A stretch of 64,000 nucleotides of DNA, from assembly GCF_001677335.1 (NCBI RefSeq), contig NZ_LZYB01000004.1, positions 276,422-340,421 of the forward strand, read 5' to 3'. The notes beneath the pieces were generated by a model. The model searched no databases, was not told the origin of the DNA, and worked only from the letters and a program-made list of their open reading frames with translations. How positions within the stretch are numbered: the stretch's first letter is position 1; each line of letters begins with the position of its first letter. Shown piece after piece: positions 8,408-16,740 of the stretch. The position numbers were made by a program, and so were the translations under genes. The stretch is from Erythrobacter dokdonensis DSW-74. Lineage in GTDB: Bacteria > Pseudomonadota > Alphaproteobacteria > Sphingomonadales > Sphingomonadaceae.

Positions 8408-9775
8408 CTAGCGCCTGTCGCGCAGACGTTCCAGTTCGGCGCGTGCCTCAAGCGCGACGTCCTGTGCGCGGATCCAGTCGGGCGAGCCGTAGGGCAGGCT
8501 CGCCTCGGCTGCCTGCGCGTTCTGCAGCGCTTCGGGATAGCGGCGGTTCATGACCAGCTGCTCGGCGCTGGCAAGGCGCGCGCGAGGTATATCGCCACGT
8601 GCGGCATAGACCACGCCGAGCTGATACCAGGCGAAGGGATTGTAGCGGTCGCGCGAGACTGCCGCGCGCAGCACCCGCTCTGCTTCGGGGTAATTCGCCT
8701 CGTTTTCGGTGGCGATCAGCGCGTGACCGAAAATGCCCGCGATCAACGGGTGGGCGCGGGTCAGCTCGGTCGCGCGGCGCAGCGGCACCAGCGCTTCCAT
8801 CGGCCGTCCGGATTCGAGCAGCACCTGGCCCTTCAGCTCAAGGAAATAGGGGTTGTCCGGCTCGACAGCGAGCAGCGCGTCGGTCTCGGCCAGCGCGAGG
8901 TCGACCCGCGCGTCCTTGTGATAGGCATAGGCCCGCGCATAGCGCGCCGGAATGCTGGTGTCGCTCGGAGGGAAATAGGTCAGCGTGCGTCGCGGCTCGG
9001 CGAGAAAGCCGTAGAGCTTCGCCTTGGCACGCAGGAACCGCTCCTGCAGGGCCGGATCGTCCGGCGCATCCCACGCCGGGTCTTCCTCGAGCAGATTGCG
9101 CAGGGTCTGGATGCGGTCGCCCGAAAGCGGGTGGGTGCGCATGTAGGCGGCATCGTCCGACTGGCTGTAGCCGCGCCGGATTTCATAATTGCGCAGCCGT
9201 TCGAAGAACTTGAGCATCCCGCGCCCGGAAATCCCGGCGCCGGAAAGGTAGCGCGCACCGGCTAGGTCGGTCGAGGCTTCCTGGTCGCGGTTGAACGCAA
9301 GGAAGCTGCCAAGCGCCGCCTGCTGGCCCGCCATGATCGCGCCGATTGCCGCATCGCCTGCCCCGGCCAGTGCCGCGCCCACGCCGATGAGGAGCGAGAG
9401 GATACTGATTCCATTGGCCGCCTTGGTGCGCTCGTTGAAACGGACCACGTGGCCTGCGGTGATGTGGCCCAGCTCATGCGCGAGCACGCCCTGCACCTCG
9501 TTGGCGGTTTCTGCGGCATTGATCAGGCCGGCGTGCACATAAATCGCCTGACCCCCGGCGACGAAGGCATTGATCGAGCCGTCGTTGATCAGCACCAGCT
9601 CGACATTGCCGGGCTCCAGCTCGCTCGCCTCGACCAGCGGGGCGGTCATGTCATTGAGCAGTTCCTCGGTCTCGGCATCGCGCAGGATCGATTGCGCGAC
9701 AACCGGCTGGGCGACGAGCGCCGCACAGGCAGCCAGCGCCAGAGCCTTGGCGAAAAGAGAGCGGGGGGCACGCAT
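8408..9775 (-). CDS. M48 metalloprotease with TPR repeats, BepA-like
   Basis: A 455-residue periplasmic protein resembling BepA/YfgC, which inspects outer-membrane protein assembly. A signal peptide covers residues 1-27 (ending VVAQS). The zinc motif HELGH is near residue 97 and the downstream glutamate is in DQEASTDLAGARYL. The C-terminal half (about 280-450) is made of TPR-like helical repeats. The ATG at 9775 gives a better signal peptide than the in-frame start at 9784. It lies upstream of the DsbA-like gene, separated by 34 nt, so the three genes may form one operon. Confidence 0.88.
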   Translation of the reverse strand: MRAPRSLFAKALALAACAALVAQPVVAQSILRDAETEELLNDMTAPLVEASELEPGNVELVLINDGSINAFVAGGQAIYVHAGLINAAETANEVQGVLAHELGHITAGHVVRFNERTKAANGISILSLLIGVGAALAGAGDAAIGAIMAGQQAALGSFLAFNRDQEASTDLAGARYLSGAGISGRGMLKFFERLRNYEIRRGYSQSDDAAYMRTHPLSGDRIQTLRNLLEEDPAWDAPDDPALQERFLRAKAKLYGFLAEPRRTLTYFPPSDTSIPARYARAYAYHKDARVDLALAETDALLAVEPDNPYFLELKGQVLLESGRPMEALVPLRRATELTRAHPLIAGIFGHALIATENEANYPEAERVLRAAVSRDRYNPFAWYQLGVVYAARGDIPRARLASAEQLVMNRRYPEALQNAQAAEASLPYGSPDWIRAQDVALEARAELERLRDRR

Positions 9776-9829
9776 CTGGCGCACCCTACCGTGTTTCCGC
9801 CTGAACTCAAACTGAAGGGAAGCCTGCAG

Positions 9830-11464
9830 CTACCCGATCAGCTTCCTCGCGGCGCGTTCGAGCTGCGACACATCTTCTGGCAGTTCGCCCAGCACGGCGA
9901 GATTGCCGTCTGCGTCGCGGCGCACCATGACCAGCGCGAATTCCGGCCCTTCCCCGGCCAGCGCCTCGAGGGACAGGGCCTCGAGCGCGCGCAGCTTCTT
10001 CGCCAGCGCCGCGCGCACGCCTTTTTCTTCTTCGATCGCCTTGCCCTGCTCCTCGCGGCGCAGGCGGCGTTCGGCCTTGACCACGCCCTTGAGGCCGCCT
10101 TCGGCTTCGGAAAGGAAGTGCGACAGGCTGCCGCGTTCGAGCCCGAGCCGGTGCGCGTGGGTCAGCACCGCGGCGTATTCGGTGAGGCGGGTCTTGTCGT
10201 AATCATGCCCGAACACAAGCTTGACCACGGGGGTCATCGGCGCGCGTTCCTGCATGGTCAGACCGCTTTCGGCGATCAGCTCGGCATAGTCTTCCGGTGC
10301 GGACTGCGCAGCCAGCGAGAAGTCATAGGCGCGGCTGACGGCTTCGTAGAGCGCGCTGCGGCTGCGGTCCTCGGTCGCGTCGGCAGCATGTGCGAGTTGG
10401 CGAGCCGCAGCGAGCCAATCATGCAGGTCGGCATTTTCCGGGACTTCGACAGCCGTAAAGGCCGGCGTCCCGCCGACAGGCGCGAAATCGTCGGTGAAAG
10501 CGAAATCCACATCGGGATCGTAGGGCAGAACGGCCGGATCAATGGCTTTCTTGGCCGGGGCCTCGATGTAATCGGCCAGCGAGGCGAAGCTGTAGCCTGC
10601 ACTTTCCTCCTCGCCTTCGTCCTCGTCATACTCCTCGTCATCGTCGAGTTGATAGTGGGCGAAGTCTGGCAGGGAGATTTCATTGCCCGTTTTCGCGCCT
10701 TCACCCAATGTATCGGGGGATGCGTCATCTGCCGCGACAAATTCTTCGTCGTCTTCATGGGCGGGCGAATCCGCCCAGTCGGTGACAGGGTCGGCCGCGC
10801 GGCGGCGCGGCTCTTCGGCCAGTTCCAGGTCAGCGCCCAGTTCGAGCGCCTGATCGATTTCGAGCAGGAGCTCGTCGGCGGTCAGCTGGTCGGCCATTTC
10901 CTTCCAGTTGATCACGCCATAGATGAAATCAATCGTTTCATCGTTGCTCGAAAAGGGCAGCAAGATGCCGCGGTAAAGGATTTCGATGCCGCGCTGGTTG
11001 ACGAATTCGGCCTCGAAGCCGATCGGCGCCTGATTGGCGAGGATTTGCATGTAGTGGTCAGTGATGCGGCTCAGCAATGAGCGCGGCGGCACATCGGAAA
11101 GGTGAGTGATCCGGCCGATGCCGCCACATTCGTGCGCCAGCTTTTCGCCCAGGAACTGCACCGCCGGGTTTTCGATGCCGGACGTAAAATCGAGCAGCAC
11201 GCTATAGGGGCCGAAGTCGGGCAGGTTCGCCGGATCGAGATCGTCGATGGCAGGGAACATCCGTTCGCCCAGCAGGCTTGCCCAATGATTATAGGCGCGC
11301 ACCTGCATCCGGCGTTCGTCCTGGCCGATCGCTTCGGGGGGCATTTCGCGCGGCGTCGCTGTCTCGGGGCCTTCCTCGTCGGTTGTATCCCAGCCGCGAT
11401 CCGCAGCCAGCCCCGCCGGATCGACGTGCTCGCCGGAATCGAATGGGCCGCGCAGAGTGTCCAT
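9830..11464 (-). CDS. PAS-like domain protein with acidic middle
   Basis: A 544-residue cytoplasmic protein. Residues about 55-190 resemble the alphaproteobacterial PAS_5-type domain (segments FGPYSVLLDF, SRITDHYMQ, IEILYRGILLPFSS, IDFIYGVINWKE). Residues about 210-300 are very acidic and probably disordered, including a run of Asp/Glu near 270-290. The last 190 residues are helical, with a basic coiled-coil stretch KAERRLRREEQGKAIEEEKG. No catalytic domain is visible, so it looks like a sensor or scaffold. A near-consensus CtrA box lies about 55-70 nt upstream of the start. Function unknown. Confidence 0.7.
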   Translation of the reverse strand: MDTLRGPFDSGEHVDPAGLAADRGWDTTDEEGPETATPREMPPEAIGQDERRMQVRAYNHWASLLGERMFPAIDDLDPANLPDFGPYSVLLDFTSGIENPAVQFLGEKLAHECGGIGRITHLSDVPPRSLLSRITDHYMQILANQAPIGFEAEFVNQRGIEILYRGILLPFSSNDETIDFIYGVINWKEMADQLTADELLLEIDQALELGADLELAEEPRRRAADPVTDWADSPAHEDDEEFVAADDASPDTLGEGAKTGNEISLPDFAHYQLDDDEEYDEDEGEEESAGYSFASLADYIEAPAKKAIDPAVLPYDPDVDFAFTDDFAPVGGTPAFTAVEVPENADLHDWLAAARQLAHAADATEDRSRSALYEAVSRAYDFSLAAQSAPEDYAELIAESGLTMQERAPMTPVVKLVFGHDYDKTRLTEYAAVLTHAHRLGLERGSLSHFLSEAEGGLKGVVKAERRLRREEQGKAIEEEKGVRAALAKKLRALEALSLEALAGEGPEFALVMVRRDADGNLAVLGELPEDVSQLERAARKLIG

Positions 11465-11518
11465 GGCTATTCTCGCCCCTTAGTGAACAATTACCAGAGG
11501 CCGTTCTGGCCGCTTGTG

Positions 11519-11534
11519 GTAAACATCACGTTAA
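11519..11534 (-). promoter_or_regulatory. near-consensus CtrA binding box
   Basis: Read on the minus strand the sequence is TTAA-CGTGATG-TTTAC, which differs from the CtrA consensus TTAA-N7-TTAAC at one base. It lies 55-70 nt upstream of the PAS-like gene start, a fitting distance for promoter control. CtrA control is inferred from the motif only. Confidence 0.4.
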
Positions 11535-11576
11535 GTCGGGCGGGGATGTCGAAGCCGAGAATCCGGTTCCCGGGGG

Positions 11577-12014
11577 TTACAGGAAATAGCGCATCCTGAT
11601 CGTCAGGCGACTTGTGCCTTCGCCCTGGGAAAAGACCGCATCGCGGAACTTGGGCGGGGCCATCTTGACCGGTGCGTCGCGCGAAAATCCGTAGCCTTCC
11701 TTGGGCATCATGCCCAGCGCCCGGTCCGCCTTGCCGTTGTCATTCTCGTCATGCAGCAACGCGATCGCATAGTCGCCAGGTTTCACTCCTGCAAAGCGGA
11801 TCACGACGTTCTCGCCGGCGGGCACCGTGGTGCGGTGCGAGCCGGGGTCCTTGATGCATTTGGGAAAAATGTCCTCGCGCGTGGTCATGCAGGCCCGCAC
11901 GACGCCCTTGGTCGAACGCAGGTCCGTGACAGTGATGACCACCTCGCCTGCCAGCGCAGGGGTGGCGGCGAGCATCGCGGAAGCGCTTGCCAGGGCGAGG
12001 CCGGCCCCTTTCAT
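11577..12014 (-). CDS. DUF2141 family secreted protein
   Basis: A 145-residue exported protein of the DUF2141 family. Signal peptide at residues 1-23 (ending TPALAG), then a small beta-sandwich-like domain with the family segments VVITVTDLRSTKGVVRACM, KPGDYAIALLHDENDNGKAD and GYGFSRDAP. Two Cys (about 42 and 53) may form a disulfide. It overlaps the sterol-desaturase-like gene by 4 nt and is therefore probably co-translated. A second DUF2141 gene is at 25244-25774. Molecular function is unknown. Confidence 0.8.
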   Translation of the reverse strand: MKGAGLALASASAMLAATPALAGEVVITVTDLRSTKGVVRACMTTREDIFPKCIKDPGSHRTTVPAGENVVIRFAGVKPGDYAIALLHDENDNGKADRALGMMPKEGYGFSRDAPVKMAPPKFRDAVFSQGEGTSRLTIRMRYFL

Positions 12015-12787
12015 GAAAGCGCTGCTTCGGGCGCGTGTCCCGCTTCGGCGACGATCCGCCGCGACAGCCCCTTGTCCGTGCCGCACAGCTTGTCCCAGAA
12101 GCGGAAATAGAGCCCGTAATTGCATTTGTATTCCTCGTGGTGACGTTCGTGATGGCTGGCGGTTATCAGCCAGGCCCCCAACCGCGAATGAACAAGCCAG
12201 CGCGGGAAAACCTCCCAGCCCATGTGATTGGTCACCCCCATCACCGTGGCTATGGTCAGAACGAGGCCGAGCACGGCGATGTTGATCGGCACGAAGAACA
12301 CCAGCACCGGGACAACCACCGCTCCGGTGAGCGCCTCGATCGGATGAAAGCTCATCGCCGTCCATGCCGTCGGCGGACGGCTTGCATGGTGGACAGCGTG
12401 GGCAAGCCGGAACCACTTCGGCTGGTGCATCCAGCGATGGCTCCAGTAAAAACAGGTGTCCTGCACGAACAGATAGATCAGCAAGGACAGCGGATGATAC
12501 CACCACGGCAAGGCGGCGATATCGGTGCTGATCTGCGTCCAGCCATGATGCCGCCAGCCCCACAGGACAATCCCTGCTGGAGCGCCATAGATGCCGGCCG
12601 ATAGCAGCGACCAGCGGATCTCGCGTGCAATCTGCTCCCCTCGCCCGGCGTAGAGGCCGGGACGCATTCGTGCCGTGGCGAGTGCGAACAGTCCGCTGGC
12701 GGCGAAATAGCGCATTGCGACGATGAGAGTGACGGCCAGGCTGACGATCAGCAGCGCGAGCGGAACGGGCAGGTCGGACGGAAGCAT
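12011..12787 (-). CDS. sterol desaturase / fatty acid hydroxylase family membrane protein
   Basis: A 258-residue integral membrane di-iron enzyme. The histidine clusters that bind iron are complete: HRWMH, HAVHH, the H in FHPIEAL, and HHERHH. Four or more hydrophobic segments surround them. Members hydroxylate or desaturate sterols, hopanoids, fatty acids or carotenoids; nothing here decides which. In a Sphingomonadales background, carotenoid or hydroxy-lipid modification is plausible. It leads the DUF2141 gene with an ATGA overlap. Confidence 0.85.
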   Translation of the reverse strand: MLPSDLPVPLALLIVSLAVTLIVAMRYFAASGLFALATARMRPGLYAGRGEQIAREIRWSLLSAGIYGAPAGIVLWGWRHHGWTQISTDIAALPWWYHPLSLLIYLFVQDTCFYWSHRWMHQPKWFRLAHAVHHASRPPTAWTAMSFHPIEALTGAVVVPVLVFFVPINIAVLGLVLTIATVMGVTNHMGWEVFPRWLVHSRLGAWLITASHHERHHEEYKCNYGLYFRFWDKLCGTDKGLSRRIVAEAGHAPEAALS

Positions 12788-12844
12788 TGCCGGGAGATAT
12801 GGCGCAAATCGCGACCGGGCGACAGCCTCAATCGATGAAGGCCT

Positions 12845-13360
12845 TCAGGACAACGAATCGAGTGCGTTGCACAGCGGATCGCGCAGCGCGGTGTGCCGCC
12901 GCATCGCGATCCGCGCCAGCCGCTCCACTTCGACCTTGCGTCGCGCCGCCGCCAGCGGCTCAAGTGCGGCCGGGCGCAGGATTTCCGCATCATAACCGTC
13001 TGCCACGATCACCCCGCAGGTCTCGGGCCTGAAGGCGGCGGTGTCGAGCGGCGCACGGTCGAGCGCGGCAGGCACGCCCCAGTAGAACCGGTCACAGAAA
13101 TCGAGATAGTCCTGCCACTTGGCATCGCCCAGCAGATCGCCGCGCGCGACCTTGATCTCGACGATCACGACCCGACCACGGGCATCGATCCCCATCAGAT
13201 CGGCGCGGCGGCCATTGCGGATCGGGACCTCGGGCAGGCACCAGATATCGTTGCGGGCGAACAGCCGCGAAATGCCGCGCGCCACGCCCGCAGCAGCGGT
13301 TGCGTCAAGGGGAAGCGCGGCGAACGACGAATCGCGCGCGGAAGAACCAGTCTCCGGCAT
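12845..13360 (-). CDS. mmcB: MmcB-family DNA repair protein
   Basis: A 171-residue protein of the MmcB family (formerly DUF1052), linked to mitomycin C resistance in Caulobacter. The conserved nuclease-fold-like core is present: RRADLMGIDARG, VIVEIKVARGDLLGDAKW and YLDFCDRFYWGVP, with the Asp and Glu-x-Lys pattern of a restriction-endonuclease-like active site. The start at 13360 gives the typical N-terminus; the upstream extension is not conserved. A perfect GTTC-N7-GTTC SOS box lies 12 nt before the start, so LexA repression is very likely. Confidence 0.88.
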   Translation of the reverse strand: MPETGSSARDSSFAALPLDATAAAGVARGISRLFARNDIWCLPEVPIRNGRRADLMGIDARGRVVIVEIKVARGDLLGDAKWQDYLDFCDRFYWGVPAALDRAPLDTAAFRPETCGVIVADGYDAEILRPAALEPLAAARRKVEVERLARIAMRRHTALRDPLCNALDSLS

Positions 13361-13372
13361 TGCCTCAAGCTG

Positions 13373-13387
13373 GAACAGAATGCGAAC
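13373..13387 (-). promoter_or_regulatory. LexA (SOS) box of mmcB
   Basis: On the minus strand the site reads GTTC-GCATTCT-GTTC, an exact match to the alphaproteobacterial LexA operator GTTC-N7-GTTC. It lies 12-27 nt upstream of the mmcB start codon, where a bound repressor would block transcription. MmcB belongs to the LexA regulon in Caulobacter, which supports the call. Confidence 0.75.
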
Positions 13388-13418
13388 ACAGTCAAGCGCA
13401 CTTCCATGGTGCGCCCGA

Positions 13419-13799
13419 TCAGGCCTGTGCGGGCACCTCAAGCGCGGCAAGTATGCTTGCGCGGGCAGCATGGAACTCGCGCCAGAGTGCCAGCGCGGGT
13501 GCGCTGGTATCCTGTCCCCGCGCCGTCAGCGTGGCGAGGGCGACAAGGCCCGAGGCAAGCATCGCGGCAATATCGTCCAGGCCCTGGGCGGCTAGCGACC
13601 TTTGCCAGGGATGCGCGATCTCCACGAGAGTGCCGAATGCAGGCGGATCAGTCTCGGGCGCGATCCGTGCCATCGCGCCAAGCCGGGCCACCTGCCCATG
13701 CAGCGCATCCCACTGACCGACCAGCACCGATAGCGCGGGCGCATCTGCCGGCTCGGCTTCGGCACGTGGGAGAATCGGTTGGGGCGGAAGGCTGGCCAT
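13419..13799 (-). CDS. hypothetical protein, helical
   Basis: A 126-residue protein with no family I recognise. After a Pro-rich N-terminus (about 1-22) the rest is predicted to be alpha-helical and rich in Ala and Leu, with Trp-containing segments VGQWDALHGQVARLGAMA and LWREFHAARASIL. The ATG at 13799 is chosen over an in-frame start at 13874, whose extra residues look non-coding. It is 58 nt upstream of mmcB, beyond the LexA box, so it is probably a separate unit. Confidence 0.5.
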   Translation of the reverse strand: MASLPPQPILPRAEAEPADAPALSVLVGQWDALHGQVARLGAMARIAPETDPPAFGTLVEIAHPWQRSLAAQGLDDIAAMLASGLVALATLTARGQDTSAPALALWREFHAARASILAALEVPAQA

Positions 13800-13947
13800 G
13801 CCTGCGAGGCTACGGACGGCTCCTTGCCGATTGGTTAAACCTCCGCTCCCTGCCAGTGCGGCCTGACCCGACAAATTGTGTGGCGCCGCGCCGGCGCTCT
13901 TGCTAAGCGCCGCGCCGCAAGCGATGATATCGCGCTCGCGGCATCAT

Positions 13948-14024
<77 letters not shown>

Positions 14025-14038
14025 GCTTTTCACTCGCA

Positions 14039-16465
14039 TCACTGGGCCGCAGGTGGCGATGCTTGCGGCGGGCTCGCGTTTTTCACGTGGGTATCGAACC
14101 ACGCAAACATCTCGTGCAGCGTGTGCAGCACGGATTCGCGACCGCGGTAACCGTGATCCTCGTGCGGGAGCATGACCAGCCGCGCCGTCCCGCCATTGCC
14201 CTTGACCGCGGAGAACATGCGTTCCGACTGTTCGGGGAAGGTGCCCGAATTGCTGTCGTTGGCGCCATGGGTGAACAGGATCGGCTCGTTGATCTTGTCG
14301 GCTGCCATGAACGGGCTGAGGCGGTAATAGGTCTCGGGCGTCTCCCAGAACACCCGCCGCTCGGCCTGGAATCCGAAGGGCGTGAGCGTGCGGTTATAGG
14401 CTCCCGAACGGGCAATGCCGGCACGGAAGATGTCGCTCTGTGCCAGCAGGTGCGCGGTCATGAAGGCACCATAGCTGTGGCCGCCCACGCCCACCCGCAC
14501 GCCGTCGCCGAACCCGCGCGCGACGGTGAAATCGACTGCTGCCTGGGCGCTGGCGACGATCTGTTCGATAAAGCTGTCGTTGACGGTTTCGGGATCGGGG
14601 CCGACCACCGGCATCGCCGCCCGGTCGAGCACGGCATAGCCCTGCATCAGGAAGAACAGGTGCGAATAGCCCCCGACCCGCGTGAAGCGCCATGGCGAAT
14701 CCCGGTTCTGCCCGGCCGTCGCCGCATCGTTGTATTCGAGCGGATAGGCCCACACCACCACCGGCAGCTTGTCACCGTCCTTGTAGCTCGGCGGCAGGTA
14801 GAGCGTCGCGGTCAGGTCGACCCCGTCGGCCCGCTTGTAGGTGACGAGCTCGCGCTTGATCCCGGTCAGTTCGGGGTGCGGATCGGGGAAATCGGTCAGG
14901 AAGCGGGCGGTGCCGCCACTTTGCAGGCGGACATTGCCCGGGTTGGTCGGGCTTTCGTAGTAGGTGATGAAGGAGCTGCCGTCCTCGGCCAGCACGTCGA
15001 TCACCCGCTCCATGGACTCGCCCGCATTGCGCCACAGCTCTTCGGTCTCGAGCGTGGCGAGATCGAAGCGGCGCAGGAACGGGCGATAGCCCTCCGGCGT
15101 CGCGCCGAGGCCCGAAAGCAGCAGCTTGCCGTCGACCTCGCGCGCGACCTCGAAGCCTTGCGGCGTGGTGGTGGTAAGCGGGCTGCCCGGATCGCCATAG
15201 GCATCCTGCACGTTCCGGATGGAGAGCTGGCGCCCCGCGCCGCCGCCGGTCACGTCGATCAGCGTCTGGCGTACCTCGCGCGTGTCGCGGTCGTAATCGG
15301 CGGCGATGATATCATCCGTCCCCTCGATCCCGATCATGCCCGCAGCCCGGTCTTCCATCCGCGCCAGAACCCGTGCCGCGCCTGCAAATGGGGCGGCCAG
15401 GGCCATCAGGTTGTCGCGATTGTCGCTTTTGACGCGCGGGTCGCCGCCGTCCTGCGCCTCGACCCACAGCAGCAGCGCGTCTTCGGTCGGGTGCCACTGC
15501 AGGTTGCGAGGGCCGGTCACCACCCCCTGCACCGGCAGGGCATCGGCGAGCGGCTGGCGGATGATTTCCTGCACCAGCTTGCCTTCGGGCGTGAACACTG
15601 CGCTCACCCGCGGGAAGCGCGACCACGGGACCTGATAGGAAAACGGCTGCTCGATCCATTCCATCAGCAGGTACTTGCCGTCGGGCGAGGGCATGACCGA
15701 GGTATAGATGCGCGGTTCGCCGACTGCTTTCGCTCTGCGCCCGTCTGCCGCGACCACCATCGGCTGCGAGGTGGTCAGCCATGCGAACATCGCCTCGTCA
15801 TGCGGGTTCTGGAGCAGGTCCTGATAGGTGCGGGTCTGTGCTTCCTGTCCGCCGGCTGCCACCTGGATCGCCGGGCCTGTCGGCGTGAGCGAGCGAACCG
15901 GCATCGCCCCCCGGTCTTTCGGAACCGCCAGCACCAGCAGCGAACCGTCGGGCATCCAGCGCGGCGACTGGAAGATCGGGTTGACGCCGCCGGCCATGAT
16001 CCTGCGGGCCGCGCCCGTAGCGGTGTCGAGCACGTGGAGCTCCACGCCGTCGCTGCGGGTATTGGTAAAGGCGACCCTCGCGCCGTCCGGGGACCAGGCG
16101 AGGTGTGCAAGATCGGCGTCGGCCGGCAGAGCAACCGGACGGACCGTGCCGCTGGCGATATCCTGCAGCGAAAGGCCCACCAGCGCGCGCGGACCGTGGC
16201 GGTCGTTGGTTGCCGCATCGAGCCGCAGGCCGGCCAGCTTCTGCATCGGTTTGGCAAGGTCTGCCACCGGCGGCAGCGCTTCGCGTTCGATCAGCAAGAG
16301 CTGTGTGCCGTCGGGCGAGACCGACACGCTCGGGCTGGGCGCGCGGGTGACGATGTCGGCCACTGCCGCGGGCGGGGTGCGGTAGCCGTCGTCTTCGGCC
16401 GCAAGCGGCGCTGCACAGGCAAGGACAAGCCCCATGGCGGTGGCAAGGCGGATCGGTCGGCGCAT
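14039..16465 (-). CDS. S9-family serine peptidase, secreted
   Basis: An 808-residue prolyl-oligopeptidase-clan enzyme. A signal peptide (residues 1-23, ending PLAAED) is followed by a seven-bladed beta-propeller region (to about 560) and an alpha/beta-hydrolase domain. The triad is complete: Ser664 in GGHSYGAF, Asp737 in HGANDSNSG and His771 in PHEDHGYRG. The HGAND and propeller style resemble the glutamyl-endopeptidase-like S9 group rather than dipeptidyl peptidase IV. The start at 16465 follows the ribosome binding site AGGAGAG. It is a single gene between tRNA-Arg and a divergent propeller-protein gene, and likely scavenges peptides in the periplasm. Confidence 0.92.
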   Translation of the reverse strand: MRRPIRLATAMGLVLACAAPLAAEDDGYRTPPAAVADIVTRAPSPSVSVSPDGTQLLLIEREALPPVADLAKPMQKLAGLRLDAATNDRHGPRALVGLSLQDIASGTVRPVALPADADLAHLAWSPDGARVAFTNTRSDGVELHVLDTATGAARRIMAGGVNPIFQSPRWMPDGSLLVLAVPKDRGAMPVRSLTPTGPAIQVAAGGQEAQTRTYQDLLQNPHDEAMFAWLTTSQPMVVAADGRRAKAVGEPRIYTSVMPSPDGKYLLMEWIEQPFSYQVPWSRFPRVSAVFTPEGKLVQEIIRQPLADALPVQGVVTGPRNLQWHPTEDALLLWVEAQDGGDPRVKSDNRDNLMALAAPFAGAARVLARMEDRAAGMIGIEGTDDIIAADYDRDTREVRQTLIDVTGGGAGRQLSIRNVQDAYGDPGSPLTTTTPQGFEVAREVDGKLLLSGLGATPEGYRPFLRRFDLATLETEELWRNAGESMERVIDVLAEDGSSFITYYESPTNPGNVRLQSGGTARFLTDFPDPHPELTGIKRELVTYKRADGVDLTATLYLPPSYKDGDKLPVVVWAYPLEYNDAATAGQNRDSPWRFTRVGGYSHLFFLMQGYAVLDRAAMPVVGPDPETVNDSFIEQIVASAQAAVDFTVARGFGDGVRVGVGGHSYGAFMTAHLLAQSDIFRAGIARSGAYNRTLTPFGFQAERRVFWETPETYYRLSPFMAADKINEPILFTHGANDSNSGTFPEQSERMFSAVKGNGGTARLVMLPHEDHGYRGRESVLHTLHEMFAWFDTHVKNASPPQASPPAAQ

Positions 16466-16740
16466 CAGTTTCTCTCCTGTTGCGCTGCTGATGGCGCAGG
16501 GATCGGACCGGATCAAGCGGCGGAGCCTTTTAGCAGGGCCTTAGCCCAGGCATGGAAGTCGAACTTTCATTTTTTAAATCATGCCCTTGTCGCTTTCGGC
16601 TTGCTGCTGCGGGCATTCGCCGACACGCGCTGCCGCACGACCAAGTGCCAACCGGCATCGACCGGCGACATATCCTGGTCTTGTGTTTCCGGTCTCGCGC
16701 TAGTGTAGTGGGGAGAATGGCTTGCAGACAGGGGGCTGGA

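Noticed and set aside
13826..13840. Single TTAAACC half-site upstream of the 126-residue protein
   Set aside because: Only one half of a CtrA site; too frequent by chance.
14063..16708. An 881-codon open frame antisense to the S9 peptidase
   Set aside because: It mirrors the codon positions of the real gene on the other strand; it has no domains and lies over a complete, clearly recognised enzyme.
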